DNA of 64,000 bases from Promethearchaeota archaeon (GCA_016840165.1 JAEOSU010000067.1:1-64000); one strand, 5' to 3'; shown: positions 54,001 to 64,000, counted from the stretch's first letter. The notes: generated by a model not told the origin, from the sequence alone. Made by a program: numbers and translations.

Positions 54001-57000
54001 TAGTTAATTCCTTCACTTGGATGATCTCGTATCACGTCAATAGAGATATATCGAATCGGATATTCAAAACCTCTATCATTAATTGGGATCTTCGATCTAT
54101 ATCCCGCTTTGGTTTCAATATCATTTAGCGAATACGCATTAATCCCTTCAGTATTAATGGAATATTCCTCATCATAACTGCATTCAGTAGTTATAACTAA
54201 ATGCCCTGGTTCAGGATCAATTTCATCAAATCTACTTTGACTCAACACGATTGGTCTAAACAAAACGGATTGAGGTAATATGGCTTCATAATTAGTACTA
54301 TTAATAAATTCATATTGCGGTCTGCCATCTATACATGTTGCTCGAATCGCGTCAAGGTGACCATCAGAGACTATCCCCACCTTTCTCTCAAGATTACCTA
54401 ATGTATTGGCATAATACCAATTATAAATACTAGTAATACTGTCGGTATTTTTATAGGTATAATGACTCTTCTGGTTGAATGAAGGCAATTCACTAGTCAA
54501 TAAGAAATAATCCAAATTCATATCATCAAAATCCAATGCCCAGAACGCATCGGGATCTGATTCTCCCATACTTTCGAAATTCTCCCATAGTAAATCCAAG
54601 AATCCGCCAAATGAGTCTAATAACCTTGCTGGATTTGGCGGACTTACTAATACTTCAGCGTTATACCTATTACCAGGTTCTCCTCCACTAACTGTGGTAT
54701 AATAACCTCCTGGATGACCAATAAGAGCTGCTGCCATTGTATCTCCAAGTACTCTATCACCAAGTGACTTCTCATTTAGCGATACAGGATCTCGCACTTC
54801 ACTTGATACTGGGTAAAATGTCTCAGAACGTGTTCGAGATTCTGCTTCATGCAGATCCATATCAATGAAGAATTTAGTCATCAAGGTATATACTGTGAAA
54901 TAAGTCAATGCATTTAATCCAGTAAGCGCCCCAATCCCTGCTGTTAAAGCAGTAACTGCAGCACTCAACGTTGAAGCGGTCACCGACATGAATACCTGTT
55001 CTGCGATATCACCTACTAGTTGTTTTTTATATTGCTCCCATGCTTGTGAATAAGTCTTATGTCGCACTTCATAGAATAGAGTGGAGAACTTAGGATTTTT
55101 GCTACTTTGTTCTGTAAGTTTATATATTTCAAATATCTGATCTTTCGGCTTATAATCATCCCATACAGATTCTTCATCCCATAAGAGTTCAACATATTGA
55201 AGTTTATCAAATTTGTATACCCAATCAGAGCCAAACATAGTGCTCTCACCTGCTAACCTATTAAACGTGGAAGTTATCTCTACGCTCTTATCTAATCGTT
55301 CATAAGGAGCAAAATCATGAATGCCGTCATAATTGTATCCAATGGTGATTACATCATATTCAGGAATCCCAGTTGCAGAAGTACCACAAATATCACTTAC
55401 AACATACACAGTTTCATAAAATCCATTTGAATCACTATCGACATAGAAATAAGAGCCGCTGGTCTTTGCAGTTCTATCAATGAACGAATCAATATCAGAA
55501 GTATAATACACCTGTCCATCTGGTGGTGTAATAAGCACTCCCTCTACTTCAAACTCAACCCATCCATCATCTACTACATTAGATTTTGAAATCTTGCCAT
55601 AGTCATTATAGAGAGAAAAGCGGTTTGGAATTCTTAGAATTATTTTTTCATCAAATGCATTTACACTATAGGCATAATCTTCTCCAACTACTTGTAAGGA
55701 ATCATATTTAACTGGAATATGATCAGAACCCCATGTGGGACTTGACCAACTGATATTAGCAGGATCCGTGAACGGAAGGTCGGGATCAAATAGTACTGAA
55801 ACTTCTTGCCCTGTTTCAATGTCTGTAATTGCATGCTCTTGGGCTAACTCTGAGAAAAAGTTATCTGCAACATTAACTTCATGATCTTTAAATTCATCAA
55901 TATAGACTCTTTGTTCCTCAATCCCACCTTCATCGTCAAATTCAATAACCGTGATCGCTGATTGCTCAAAAGTATCAACGTATGTAGTAGTTATGCTTTG
56001 CTTGAATTTTCTATATGTAGCCCGTAGAGTTGGGGCGTTATCCTGAGTGTATCCATTGCATGAACTAAAGTCTCCAGAATTAAGCACTTCTTCTGTGAGA
56101 TCCTCGTTAAATACAGGATTCTCATATGATCCGGTAAATAAGGATTCAATACTTTTATCAACATATTCTGCTATAAAAGTAAAAATATCTTGCTTTTTTG
56201 CTGCTAATATCGTCTTTCTGACTTCTTTTACCTCATAATAGATATCAACAGTAGTACGTTCAAAATTCATTTGAGAATCGGGATACCCATCCCTATCATT
56301 ATCAACTTTAACGCTATAGAAACTTGTTTTACTATATTCTTCTTTAGTTACCATTTGTTGAGTAGATTTCTTAGCCCAATAATCGACATCAGGAAGGATC
56401 ATCTTCGATATATGTAATGCTAATAGGGGTAAAGTAAGCACGATCTCAATTAATTTATCTACATTAAAATCATAAGATGCGAAGATTCTATCATTAATAT
56501 CAAACCATTCAGTATGTCGCTGTTCATCTACTTGTTGTTGGATGGTAATTTCTGAGCTTTCAAAATCTTGAATAACAGTATGCCAATAAATTTCTCCTGA
56601 ACCTTCTGGATCATCAATACCATATCTTATAATGTCTATTTTACCATCTCGATCAACGTCAATAGTATGCTTATAGTCTGGCTCTCCGTCCATATCGATA
56701 TCTGCTACATAAATTATGGAGCTTTCATCTTTGTAGAGTTCAAAATTATCATATAATTCTAACCCATAGCCAATTAACTTATCATTATCCCTCATATCTG
56801 GGTTTCGGCAATATTTACTAGATTTAAAGGATGTATATTCACTTGTGATAGTTGCAGCACTTTCAGCTAATAATGGGATTCCGGACTTTGATATGTAATT
56901 ATAATCAATATCTACATAATTATAGAAAGTTTCCTTAACATCGGTTAGATATGTCTGATTAAATTCATCTAACAGATAAATTTCAGTAAAGCTGGATATT

Positions 57001-60000
57001 GGGCCATATGAAAAGTTTAAAATAGCAGTGATTTGATCAAATGCATCAAGGAGTCCATCTCCAGAGTTCAAGTCAGTAATTGTTAATTGTCCTGTGATGG
57101 CATTAAATGCTACTGTGAAGTCACTATTATCAGTTAGGGTTGTGGATGAAAAGGTTGCATTCAAACCAATTACCTTATAGACGCTTACATTTACAAAATC
57201 ATCTTCAAAGGAAAGATCTCCAATATCATACGTATGGGTATATTCAGAAACACTAGTATATACGCTAAAGGATTCATAATAATATTGTACTACCTTATAT
57301 TCAGTTTCGTTCTTGAAGGAATATGCAATATTCTCATAAGAATGATCCATGCTAAATTGTTGGCCATACCATTCATAATATTCTGGTTTCAATAGATAAT
57401 TATAATCATAAATTACCCGAATTGAGTCAAGATCAATATTTTCCACTTCAATTAATATAGGTTGTGCCCAAGAAGTATTAATCACATACTCAAAGTATAA
57501 TGTTTTATTTGGTTCGATTATTAATGGTTCTTGAAATTCCATACCAAAGTATTCTGGGAATTGATTAAAATCTGGATTCCAAGTAAATGTATTGGTAGCA
57601 GATTCAAAGTGTAATTGATGATCATTTCCCGTAATACCTGCGGTATAATAATTACCATCTTCATCATAAATATTAAGATAGTCTAACCATTCTGAATTTG
57701 GATAGAATAATGGAATTTCATCTAAAGCTAGTTGATATGAATCATCTTCTGGAGTGGCACTTGCAGTAAACATTTCAACCTCAGAATATTGCCATACTCG
57801 ACTATCTATATTACCCGCTTGAGTTGTGCCTTCAAATGAATCTTCTAAGAGTATTATTTCGGAAATGGTTAATTCATATGAAGGATCTGGCATGGTAAAG
57901 AGCAGATGAGTGAAATTCAAGACGTCGCTTTGCGTGGATTCATAGAGTGAAGTAAGGTCTAACTCAATTTTAACCGCTTTATATCTTCCATTATGTTCGG
58001 TATCAAATGGTGTTAATTGTAAGGGAGTCTGATAATAATAATCGGCAGTGAAATCTGAATAGGCGGTATCAGAACTGGCTTCCACTAATAATATTTCTGC
58101 TTTTGGAAGATCTGAATGGGAAGCATAATTATATCCTTTATTTTCAAAATATAACTTACCAATACCTACCGCTATACCCTTCTTGATTGGCGAATTATAA
58201 CGAATTGCGATCACTTGATCTTCTATAAAGGACATTACTTCTTTAGTATCTGGATGAATATATGTAGTCGGAATGTGTAAAGTGTATACATCTTCTTCTT
58301 TGGTATAAGTTAAGGATTTTCCTTCAGGGAATTCTAAATATTCGAGTCTATCATTAAAGATATATGCTAATTCATCTAGTCCTGTTTTTAGAGCATAGTC
58401 TAACTTTACATGGAAGTATTCTTTCCCGCTATTTAGAGGGGAAACCGATTCAGAATTCCATTGTGCAGTCTGGAATCTCGCAATTCCTTGTATATTATCT
58501 CCATTATACTCTTTATCAGTCCTAAATGTGGGAATAAGCCTAATCTTTTTCAGCGTATTAGAAGAGGTTGGTAGTTCAATTTTGATATTATAATCATACA
58601 TGAGTAATTCTTCTCTAGAGAGCGTCTGAGTAAATGCTGACATCAATCCAGAATTATCATAAAGTTTAATGGTGAGGTGATCCACACTTTCAATATTTCT
58701 TATATTTGTATCAATGTAGAGTGCAAGGTACGTTCCATTGTGAATTTCATTAATTAATCCGCCATCAAAATCCCCGATTTCACCTTCTAAGTTAAATTCT
58801 AACTCATCTCCTTGCTCAAGATATGCAGCAATTTGAGAGGCATGACATACAGTAGTAGCTATGGTGGAATCTTCCTCATTTATAAAATAAAATGCATCTA
58901 AGTTAGGAATTACATCTACTCCACTTTCACCAATGACATCCCAATAGGGCATATCTAATGTATCTGTAATGGGCTCTGCGGGATTGTAAGTAAAGCGATA
59001 ACTGGCAAATTCTTTATCGTTACTTTCCGAGACAAAAGATACGTAAAATTCCATGAGTCCATTTGGTAAGACTAGCACATTCTCATCATTTTTGATTATA
59101 ATTTCACGTGTGGCACTAAGATATTCATAATGGATTGGATCTAAGAATCTCATTTTGCCAAATCTATCATAATAATAGATATTGATCGAATTTTCTCCAT
59201 TAACTTCAAGGACATCAATATAATTATCCAATTCTTCAGACATTAATTCATATACATATCCATTCTTAGAACTACTGAAATATTGAGATTTGATTTCAAA
59301 TTTATTCTCATAATAATCCCTTACATTTAAGCGATAGCTCAAGTATAAAGTATATTTGTTTTCAATAGAAAGGCTGTATTCGAAAGGAGTGATAATTGAC
59401 CCTCCACTTAGTTTCCTATATTCTTCTCTATAGTCAATTTGAGGATTATCACTTACCAAAGGATCATAAGGCGTATCAAAAATGTTGCTCCATGGGTAAG
59501 TTACAATCAAAAAGTGCTTTCTATCAAGCAGACCTGGTTGTAATTTAAATTTATAAGAAAGCTTAATGGCACTCTTTGGTTCAATATACCCTGATTGTCC
59601 TTCTGATTTGTCATTAAAGTAGATATATTCATTTTCAATCTTTAATACATAATCATTAAAGAGAGATTCGTTGGAATATGCTATAAATTGATCATCAATA
59701 TATAAAGCAATTTGATACGCGTCATGTTGATCTCCCAAATACTTATAATTAAATGGGGTGTGTCCCATTTCATATTTAAGTAGTGTGGAATTATATTGAG
59801 CTAATACATAGAGATAAGAATTCTCGACAAGCTGATATTCTGAGCCATAGGTTGTCTTAATATAAGCCTCAATATTGTCGAAATTGATGGTATATTCATA
59901 AGAATCTGGGGTATTTTGAGATAAATAGCTCTTTGACTCCTCATTAGCAATTTCAAATACTTCAATAGTTTCTTCATCCTCACCTTTTTGAGCCAATGTA

Positions 60001-63000
60001 TAAATTGTAGGGAATAGGATATAATCTTCTTTATATTGTCCTTCTGGAACAATATATTGTATGCTAAATTCATCAGTACTACTTTCTCCGGTGTATAATA
60101 TAGAAATATTATAAAATTCTTCAGGTTGGAATGTAAATAGATCCTCTCCATCTTTAATATACGTACTATTGAAAATCTCCCATTCTAACGCAGTATATTC
60201 AATTGTAAAACTTGTTTCATCAGAGAAATCAGGGTGCAGGTGATATGTATCTCTATCTGTATAGTTGTAATCCCATTCAATTTGTGAAATATAGGGATCT
60301 TCTGGATCTTCATGGATATAATAATCATAGCTATTGATAAATTCATGATTAATCCAATAATCGATCATGATTTTATTTTCATCATCCGTATAGGAGCTTA
60401 ATTCTCCTACTGCTTTAAAGAATAGAATATATGCAGTTCCGTTTTCATCATATTCTAAGGCAAAATCAGTATCAATCTCAAGTATATCCTCAGAAGGAGT
60501 AAATGAGCCGCTATAACCCTCAGATATTAAATTGCAATAATCTTCTTTGTAATTCCCGACTGGAAATCCTTGTACAGATAATGCATAGGAATAGGGCATT
60601 CCCACAGCTCGAATTTCAGCGACGTCAATATCTTCTATTAATTGTAGTCCAAAGTTAATTATTTTGCCATAATTTGGGAAAATATTTTCCATAACTGAAG
60701 AGCTGTTTATATCAATATCTAAATCAAATAATTGATGATAAAAGACTTGTCCACTTACCGTTATAATATCTGTGGTTAAGAATTTATCAGCAAAATTAAA
60801 AGTGTCCTCCCAAGAGGTTGGTTCATTTCCTGAAATCGAGGATCGATAATCTGGTATTGAACTGCTCTCATAATCCATGTAGATTGTATTTATATATTCT
60901 TCCTCTCCTCTTATCGAAGTTCCAGAACCGTAATAAAGGTCAACATATCCATCTTGATACAAAGGCTCATCAATATCATAGGTATCAATAAACATGCCTA
61001 AGTTAGGAATCATATAGAAATTCTCAGAATTTACGGGAAGAGTCTGTTTCCAGCCAATATAATCAAAAGCATAATTCACTCCATCTGAATCTACTGATAC
61101 TAAGGTTACATTAGGTAAGTCTTTTAACGCAACTGTTACCTTACTACTATCTATTAAATTAAATGGAGATTTTCCATAGATACAATCGACAAGAGGGCGA
61201 CTAAATATCTGATAGTAATGGGGAGTGTTTACCGCAGCTTTTATATCGAAATTGCCATATTTATCTAAGGGCATTCTATCATAATTCTCAACTAAATGCT
61301 CATCAGAGATATAATCAAATTGCTCTAAGATAACATATGGAATATAGTTATCACTACTTCCTACTTGATGAATAGTAATTTCAATATCAACACTATCAGT
61401 TCCAACCATGTCATAAATCGCTTGGAGATCTTTATTATAGCCAATAACATAACTATTTGCTACGATATCTGGCTGAATCTCAGTATAATTTAATGGAACT
61501 ACTTTAGGATCTGAATAATATTCATAAAATCCATCGTTTGTCGTATATTTAAATTCAATCGTTAAATCATTGAAATCATCTCCATAAGTTTGAATTAAGT
61601 CTAGTAATGCATGATCCAGAATGAATGTTAAATTAATTTCTGGAGCATATAACAATGGCACATTCAATAACTTGAGAATGGTCTTTTCATTTGAATTGTC
61701 TAATGAAATATATAACGCGGAATCTTCAAGCGTTAATGGGTATATCTCATTGCTCGATTCATCTAATAATTTAGAAGTGGAGTCGGTATTATTTATTAAC
61801 CTTACAGAATCGCTATATGATTTATTATACTTCTGGAATCCGTATCCGAGGGTATATTGCGATTTTACTCCATAAATTACTGTAAATGGAGAAATTGGGG
61901 GTGTAATTTGATCAAGGGTAATCTTTAAGTGATTTCCTACTATTGCCTTCACAATTGGATTATCATTATTTAGTATCTCTAATTCATGTTCATTGTAGAT
62001 GATAAAATCCGAGGGTACAGCATTCTGCTTTCCATAATCTAAGGTATAATCAGCAGTAGTTCCATCACAATCTTGGACAAATCGAGTGAACATAGGAGAA
62101 TAGGAATTATCACTTTCAGGTAAGAATCCAGCAGGTAATCGAAGCTCTATCGAACTCTCATTATATTCATTAGTATATCCGAGTGTTATTATACCATAAT
62201 TATTAGAGCCAAAATCAAACTTTAATTTGTAGATAACTGAAAATTCAGTTCCCTCATCAGGAACATTAGCTCCCGTAAACCTAATGACTGAATCATTGCT
62301 TAAGATACCAGAAGGATAATACGGGGCAGTCCAATCAGTAGTCTGTTCAAACTCATATTCATCTCCCTCTTTTATTCCTATTACCTCTAACACACTAATC
62401 TCAGTTAAGGCATTCAGCAATAATAATTCACTATCAGCATCAATACCATATTCTAAGGTATCATTACTAAACAAGAACGCAATTTCCTGTCCATACGTTT
62501 GTCCGTTTTGAATCCCTCCTAAATACCGTACACTATCACCGGTTGATACTGCATCCTCTATTGCTACGGTAATCGCACCGGAAGTAAATCCATCAACATA
62601 TATTGACCATATGGTGTTTGGATCATTACTGGAAGGATTCTTTTCCAGCCTTAAGTCCAATAAATAGATTTCAACATCTCTTTCATCCTTAAAAATTTGA
62701 TCTCTATTGAAATCAATACTAAATGATAAATTTAAATCACATTGAAGCCCCATTAAAAATGCATCTTCTGGACCAAGCCCTATAGTAAAGGTCATTAAGC
62801 CATCATGATTCCCTGGACGGAGCATAATATCATTTCGCAGGGGGAATGTGCTAGTAGTACCATCCTCGTTGTAGATTGTACAATCTAAATTAATGTCAAT
62901 ATAATCTTGGACAGATTCCTCACCACCCGATGAATTGAAATAAGGTTCTACCCATACACTTCCTATTAAAAATGGATAATTACTTTCAAATGGCATTTCC

Positions 63001-64000
63001 TTATCACTGTTATACGCTTCACCCCATGCAGAAACAAATGGATCAATAAGTTCAATATGGGTATTCTTCTCTCCGAATTTAATCCAGTTTGCGGGTCTTA
63101 TTTCTAAAGGTACGGCGACTACAGGAGATGCTTTATAAAAGTCAGATTCTACCACATGTACTCTGATGGTGGAAATACCTGGTCCTAACTTCTCACAGAG
63201 ATCTACTATTGTCTCATTATCTACTGTTATAGTTCCACTATCATATGCTTTATGAATCTCCTTATAAAGAGTTTCTACTATATTTCCAGAAGGTGTAATA
63301 AACTCAATATATGCATAATAACGATAATCACTATCATTTAGTATGTTTAATGGAAGTGGTTCTAATTCTGAATTGGTGTGGACTTTACTTAGATATTCTA
63401 CACTTGGAACCGTGGTCGATGGGATTGGTTTAGCTTCTGTCACGTGTAGGTGCAATGTTAATGGATCATATGTCTCATCAATATCATCATCAGGTAAATT
63501 ATAGGCATAATAGTCATTAATACCAAGAGCAATATCTTTCTTATGGAGATGGATAAGTCCTTCTACATAAGTGGAATCCTGAAGGACTGATTGTGTAATA
63601 TCATAAGCAGGAACCTGAGCAGTGCCGTTGAATACTATTCCATCTTTTGAGCTAACATATTCATATGGAGAATCAATTGCCATCTCATCCCAATCTTCAA
63701 CATAGGTATTAAAGGCGCGAATATACAACACACAATCTTCAATATCAGAAATCTGGAGCTGTCTATTTTCTCTTGATATACTTCCCCAAATCTCAAAGAA
63801 ATCAGTAAGAAAGTCATGATCAAATGAAATATCAAATGAAACTTCTCCGGTCTCATCAGTAATTCCATACGTCCAAATATAAGGTCCATATGCAGAGTAA
63901 TTTGAATAGTCGTGCTTAATCTCATAGATAAGAGGTCTACCATACATTTTATTTGCAAGATCAGTACCTCCTCCTGGACCTCGGAATGTAACATCTTCAG
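51045..64000 (-). CDS. Giant beta-rich membrane-associated protein with C-terminal GIY-YIG domain (partial)
   Basis: The frame stays open to the window edge, so the N-terminus is missing; more than 4,300 residues are visible, numbered here from the ATG at 63947. Residues 1 to about 2,400 are Thr/Ser/Asn/Tyr-rich beta sequence resembling an extracellular repeat stalk. Calcium-loop-like motifs occur near 2,415-2,437 (DIDMDGEPD, DVDRDGKID) and 2,550 (DNDRDGYPD). Hydrophobic stretches lie near 2,985-3,026, 3,419-3,445 and 3,586-3,612. At 3,927-4,055 is a GIY-YIG nuclease-like domain: GMIYKWKNKETGKFYVGRT, a glutamate in LEDWWIEEF and LYNVKGG. A helix-turn-helix-like tail follows. The layout recalls large secreted toxins with C-terminal nucleases. 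No homologue search was possible. Confidence 0.8.
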   Translation of the reverse strand, partial: EDVTFRGPGGGTDLANKMYGRPLIYEIKHDYSNYSAYGPYIWTYGITDETGEVSFDISFDHDFLTDFFEIWGSISRENRQLQISDIEDCVLYIRAFNTYVEDWDEMAIDSPYEYVSSKDGIVFNGTAQVPAYDITQSVLQDSTYVEGLIHLHKKDIALGINDYYAYNLPDDDIDETYDPLTLHLHVTEAKPIPSTTVPSVEYLSKVHTNSELEPLPLNILNDSDYRYYAYIEFITPSGNIVETLYKEIHKAYDSGTITVDNETIVDLCEKLGPGISTIRVHVVESDFYKASPVVAVPLEIRPANWIKFGEKNTHIELIDPFVSAWGEAYNSDKEMPFESNYPFLIGSVWVEPYFNSSGGEESVQDYIDINLDCTIYNEDGTTSTFPLRNDIMLRPGNHDGLMTFTIGLGPEDAFLMGLQCDLNLSFSIDFNRDQIFKDERDVEIYLLDLRLEKNPSSNDPNTIWSIYVDGFTSGAITVAIEDAVSTGDSVRYLGGIQNGQTYGQEIAFLFSNDTLEYGIDADSELLLLNALTEISVLEVIGIKEGDEYEFEQTTDWTAPYYPSGILSNDSVIRFTGANVPDEGTEFSVIYKLKFDFGSNNYGIITLGYTNEYNESSIELRLPAGFLPESDNSYSPMFTRFVQDCDGTTADYTLDYGKQNAVPSDFIIYNEHELEILNNDNPIVKAIVGNHLKITLDQITPPISPFTVIYGVKSQYTLGYGFQKYNKSYSDSVRLINNTDSTSKLLDESSNEIYPLTLEDSALYISLDNSNEKTILKLLNVPLLYAPEINLTFILDHALLDLIQTYGDDFNDLTIEFKYTTNDGFYEYYSDPKVVPLNYTEIQPDIVANSYVIGYNKDLQAIYDMVGTDSVDIEITIHQVGSSDNYIPYVILEQFDYISDEHLVENYDRMPLDKYGNFDIKAAVNTPHYYQIFSRPLVDCIYGKSPFNLIDSSKVTVALKDLPNVTLVSVDSDGVNYAFDYIGWKQTLPVNSENFYMIPNLGMFIDTYDIDEPLYQDGYVDLYYGSGTSIRGEEEYINTIYMDYESSSIPDYRSSISGNEPTSWEDTFNFADKFLTTDIITVSGQVFYHQLFDLDIDINSSSVMENIFPNYGKIINFGLQLIEDIDVAEIRAVGMPYSYALSVQGFPVGNYKEDYCNLISEGYSGSFTPSEDILEIDTDFALEYDENGTAYILFFKAVGELSSYTDDENKIMIDYWINHEFINSYDYYIHEDPEDPYISQIEWDYNYTDRDTYHLHPDFSDETSFTIEYTALEWEIFNSTYIKDGEDLFTFQPEEFYNISILYTGESSTDEFSIQYIVPEGQYKEDYILFPTIYTLAQKGEDEETIEVFEIANEESKSYLSQNTPDSYEYTINFDNIEAYIKTTYGSEYQLVENSYLYVLAQYNSTLLKYEMGHTPFNYKYLGDQHDAYQIALYIDDQFIAYSNESLFNDYVLKIENEYIYFNDKSEGQSGYIEPKSAIKLSYKFKLQPGLLDRKHFLIVTYPWSNIFDTPYDPLVSDNPQIDYREEYRKLSGGSIITPFEYSLSIENKYTLYLSYRLNVRDYYENKFEIKSQYFSSSKNGYVYELMSEELDNYIDVLEVNGENSINIYYYDRFGKMRFLDPIHYEYLSATREIIIKNDENVLVLPNGLMEFYVSFVSESNDKEFASYRFTYNPAEPITDTLDMPYWDVIGESGVDVIPNLDAFYFINEEDSTIATTVCHASQIAAYLEQGDELEFNLEGEIGDFDGGLINEIHNGTYLALYIDTNIRNIESVDHLTIKLYDNSGLMSAFTQTLSREELLMYDYNIKIELPTSSNTLKKIRLIPTFRTDKEYNGDNIQGIARFQTAQWNSESVSPLNSGKEYFHVKLDYALKTGLDELAYIFNDRLEYLEFPEGKSLTYTKEEDVYTLHIPTTYIHPDTKEVMSFIEDQVIAIRYNSPIKKGIAVGIGKLYFENKGYNYASHSDLPKAEILLVEASSDTAYSDFTADYYYQTPLQLTPFDTEHNGRYKAVKIELDLTSLYESTQSDVLNFTHLLFTMPDPSYELTISEIILLEDSFEGTTQAGNIDSRVWQYSEVEMFTASATPEDDSYQLALDEIPLFYPNSEWLDYLNIYDEDGNYYTAGITGNDHQLHFESATNTFTWNPDFNQFPEYFGMEFQEPLIIEPNKTLYFEYVINTSWAQPILIEVENIDLDSIRVIYDYNYLLKPEYYEWYGQQFSMDHSYENIAYSFKNETEYKVVQYYYESFSVYTSVSEYTHTYDIGDLSFEDDFVNVSVYKVIGLNATFSSTTLTDNSDFTVAFNAITGQLTITDLNSGDGLLDAFDQITAILNFSYGPISSFTEIYLLDEFNQTYLTDVKETFYNYVDIDYNYISKSGIPLLAESAATITSEYTSFKSSKYCRNPDMRDNDKLIGYGLELYDNFELYKDESSIIYVADIDMDGEPDYKHTIDVDRDGKIDIIRYGIDDPEGSGEIYWHTVIQDFESSEITIQQQVDEQRHTEWFDINDRIFASYDFNVDKLIEIVLTLPLLALHISKMILPDVDYWAKKSTQQMVTKEEYSKTSFYSVKVDNDRDGYPDSQMNFERTTVDIYYEVKEVRKTILAAKKQDIFTFIAEYVDKSIESLFTGSYENPVFNEDLTEEVLNSGDFSSCNGYTQDNAPTLRATYRKFKQSITTTYVDTFEQSAITVIEFDDEGGIEEQRVYIDEFKDHEVNVADNFFSELAQEHAITDIETGQEVSVLFDPDLPFTDPANISWSSPTWGSDHIPVKYDSLQVVGEDYAYSVNAFDEKIILRIPNRFSLYNDYGKISKSNVVDDGWVEFEVEGVLITPPDGQVYYTSDIDSFIDRTAKTSGSYFYVDSDSNGFYETVYVVSDICGTSATGIPEYDVITIGYNYDGIHDFAPYERLDKSVEITSTFNRLAGESTMFGSDWVYKFDKLQYVELLWDEESVWDDYKPKDQIFEIYKLTEQSSKNPKFSTLFYEVRHKTYSQAWEQYKKQLVGDIAEQVFMSVTASTLSAAVTALTAGIGALTGLNALTYFTVYTLMTKFFIDMDLHEAESRTRSETFYPVSSEVRDPVSLNEKSLGDRVLGDTMAAALIGHPGGYYTTVSGGEPGNRYNAEVLVSPPNPARLLDSFGGFLDLLWENFESMGESDPDAFWALDFDDMNLDYFLLTSELPSFNQKSHYTYKNTDSITSIYNWYYANTLGNLERKVGIVSDGHLDAIRATCIDGRPQYEFINSTNYEAILPQSVLFRPIVLSQSRFDEIDPEPGHLVITTECSYDEEYSINTEGINAYSLNDIETKAGYRSKIPINDRGFEYPIRYISIDVIRDHPSEGINYLAQDLVVDEAQFAIDSGNLYFTIPLETIIINQYSSFYNALQQTDAQTSVYYNVHIVFDVFVNDTKAENYKLALAQATYYTIMDYFNQYTYAETTAQMISEIAYTETMTFWSTLISAPLILLGSWTIMSTSGMMAQAGVHSVKALIGKSVLQLVTSPIQEVFEEIIKDGFIEAFAENIADLAGLSEDAGFWLSSLGTSYREVKGALGELALGGFSELKQGIATVRALKAGDPSAYIDLRQRIQQDLQQQREAEQKRLDSMTTMERLIKSGFFKGLLMIMPGIFFGSFDFFALMGLNKMIKSTVAVAPQAYGKRKSIQQANRKADIQNMFKDQQDVLDSTVLSNMLQEQAKKPAEIDGESLRDLFRGKQDIEIDNPPLTISFPSINSDPKTEQKVDLFNKFKEIVLGKNAESIGYDIQSFQMQFYKEEASEENVLVEQKVSDDIVKTDIVHVDNFEGLFPEYDKDRINYIHAKLFDPNYDQNKPEKVLDQIIYRSELILEAREVLKSTRYHGLDIIINEQMNWEVMAILQDKFNKDEDWTQLERVIADVASFYMGGRGPPHKPQSDLVTGESIIPPRAKRIISHECGGNPQHTQRFLLNVWKGQRLGDDYVFGMIYKWKNKETGKFYVGRTQRVKGTPYCRPFSSMSVRFEEELDTALSTRKVELKKKYNEFYLDIRNIYDSAGRGQAGMDAIRESMELEIVEIQLLGRNFKSDTYLIKVLEDWWIEEFRRLGEDLYNVKGGLTGRTAKYETTGYSQRDLDGKITFLFSHGFIGHEIGDYIGISQAKSPGVLTRVLWRAVGMSTVAARVYYPGKRMFELMDDGIFEFDELASNFRGMDPNRVMRTLSSEYFPMGNEYLKGFLTAKYFREFDFDKNLVPQEFEKYLKDLGISVQSYYTWFRKRESLYEHWQRKDIIPLLRFYATFVIKNFDNKYEFLQHLGLSDRLNSLSAWELKNLFVDLLGYDFDIAKDIYSDYYFGRLQIVVSV

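Noticed and set aside
61621-61875. 84-codon plus-strand frame opposite the giant gene
   Set aside because: It lies wholly antisense to a continuous 12.9-kb coding frame and its product mirrors the low-complexity composition of that gene. Other long antisense frames (for example 24817-25386, 46746-47153, 48345-48731) were rejected for the same reason.
1-64000. CRISPR arrays and rRNA genes
   Set aside because: No regularly spaced repeats and no conserved rRNA segments were seen on either strand.

Overview
The window looks like an Asgard archaeon, most like the Lokiarchaeia. The DNA is strongly AT-rich. Ribosome binding sites are of the AAGGTG/GGAGG type, and promoters are archaeal TATA boxes. 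The genes combine archaeal C1/F420 functions (formylmethanofuran:H4MPT formyltransferase, a methanogenesis-marker-9 protein, an F420-dependent NADP reductase homologue) with eukaryote-like signalling modules: a Rag/Gtr-like GTPase beside a longin-Arf-like GTPase, and longin-like PAS/GAF and helical proteins. There is also a tRNA-His split by three very short bulge-helix-bulge introns. The lineage is inferred from gene content; no marker phylogeny was possible.

Region by region. Positions 1-9.3 kb hold housekeeping and metabolic genes: a zinc-finger protein, DUF763, a GH4 glycosidase, two ferredoxin-type proteins, an acetyltransferase, an acyl-CoA ligase, a CPBP protease and an Lrp-type RAM domain. 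At 9.3-17.7 kb a FAD-linked oxidase gene and its Fe-S partner subunit are separated by about 5.4 kb. A truncated first copy of the Fe-S gene's 5' end sits directly behind the FAD gene, and a diverged full copy follows the insert. The insert carries a membrane protein, a membrane-anchored HerA/FtsK-type ATPase with a zinc ribbon, an acidic/basic linker protein and a duplicated HTH-HNH nuclease. It is the best candidate for an undescribed mobile or defence cassette. At 17.8-26.1 kb lies the GTPase/longin/PAS-GAF/transglutaminase/Ftr/AAA cluster. At 26.3-31.2 kb are Hsp20, PAP2, a small ORF, marker 9, the tRNA-His, a zinc-ribbon nuclease and PhnN. At 31.3-50 kb are regulators, a transporter, Fe-S proteins, dehydrogenases, MBL-fold proteins, an LsrF-like aldolase, peptidases, an N-acyl-D-amino-acid deacylase and an ABC exporter whose permease is fused to a CPBP protease. 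From 50.1 kb a leucine-rich-repeat protein converges on one gene of at least 12.9 kb. That gene fills the rest of the window and runs off its right edge. It encodes a giant beta-rich, membrane-associated protein ending in a GIY-YIG nuclease-like domain and a helix-turn-helix.

Two general points matter for reading the annotation. Three reading frames (ending at 8896, 16278 and 35840) carry convincing protein sequence upstream of any ATG/GTG/TTG, with a Shine-Dalgarno-like motif placed in front of an ATT or ATA codon. The Fe-S subunit gene also needs a one-base frame correction. Either non-AUG initiation or assembly indels could explain these cases.

Non-coding stretches: 1-179 shows nothing recognisable. 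28096-28403 holds a terminator and a small ORF. 28938-29229 holds the tRNA. 32626-32877 holds repeats. 49684-50105 holds only a doubtful small ORF. No CRISPR array, rRNA or recognisable insertion sequence was seen.
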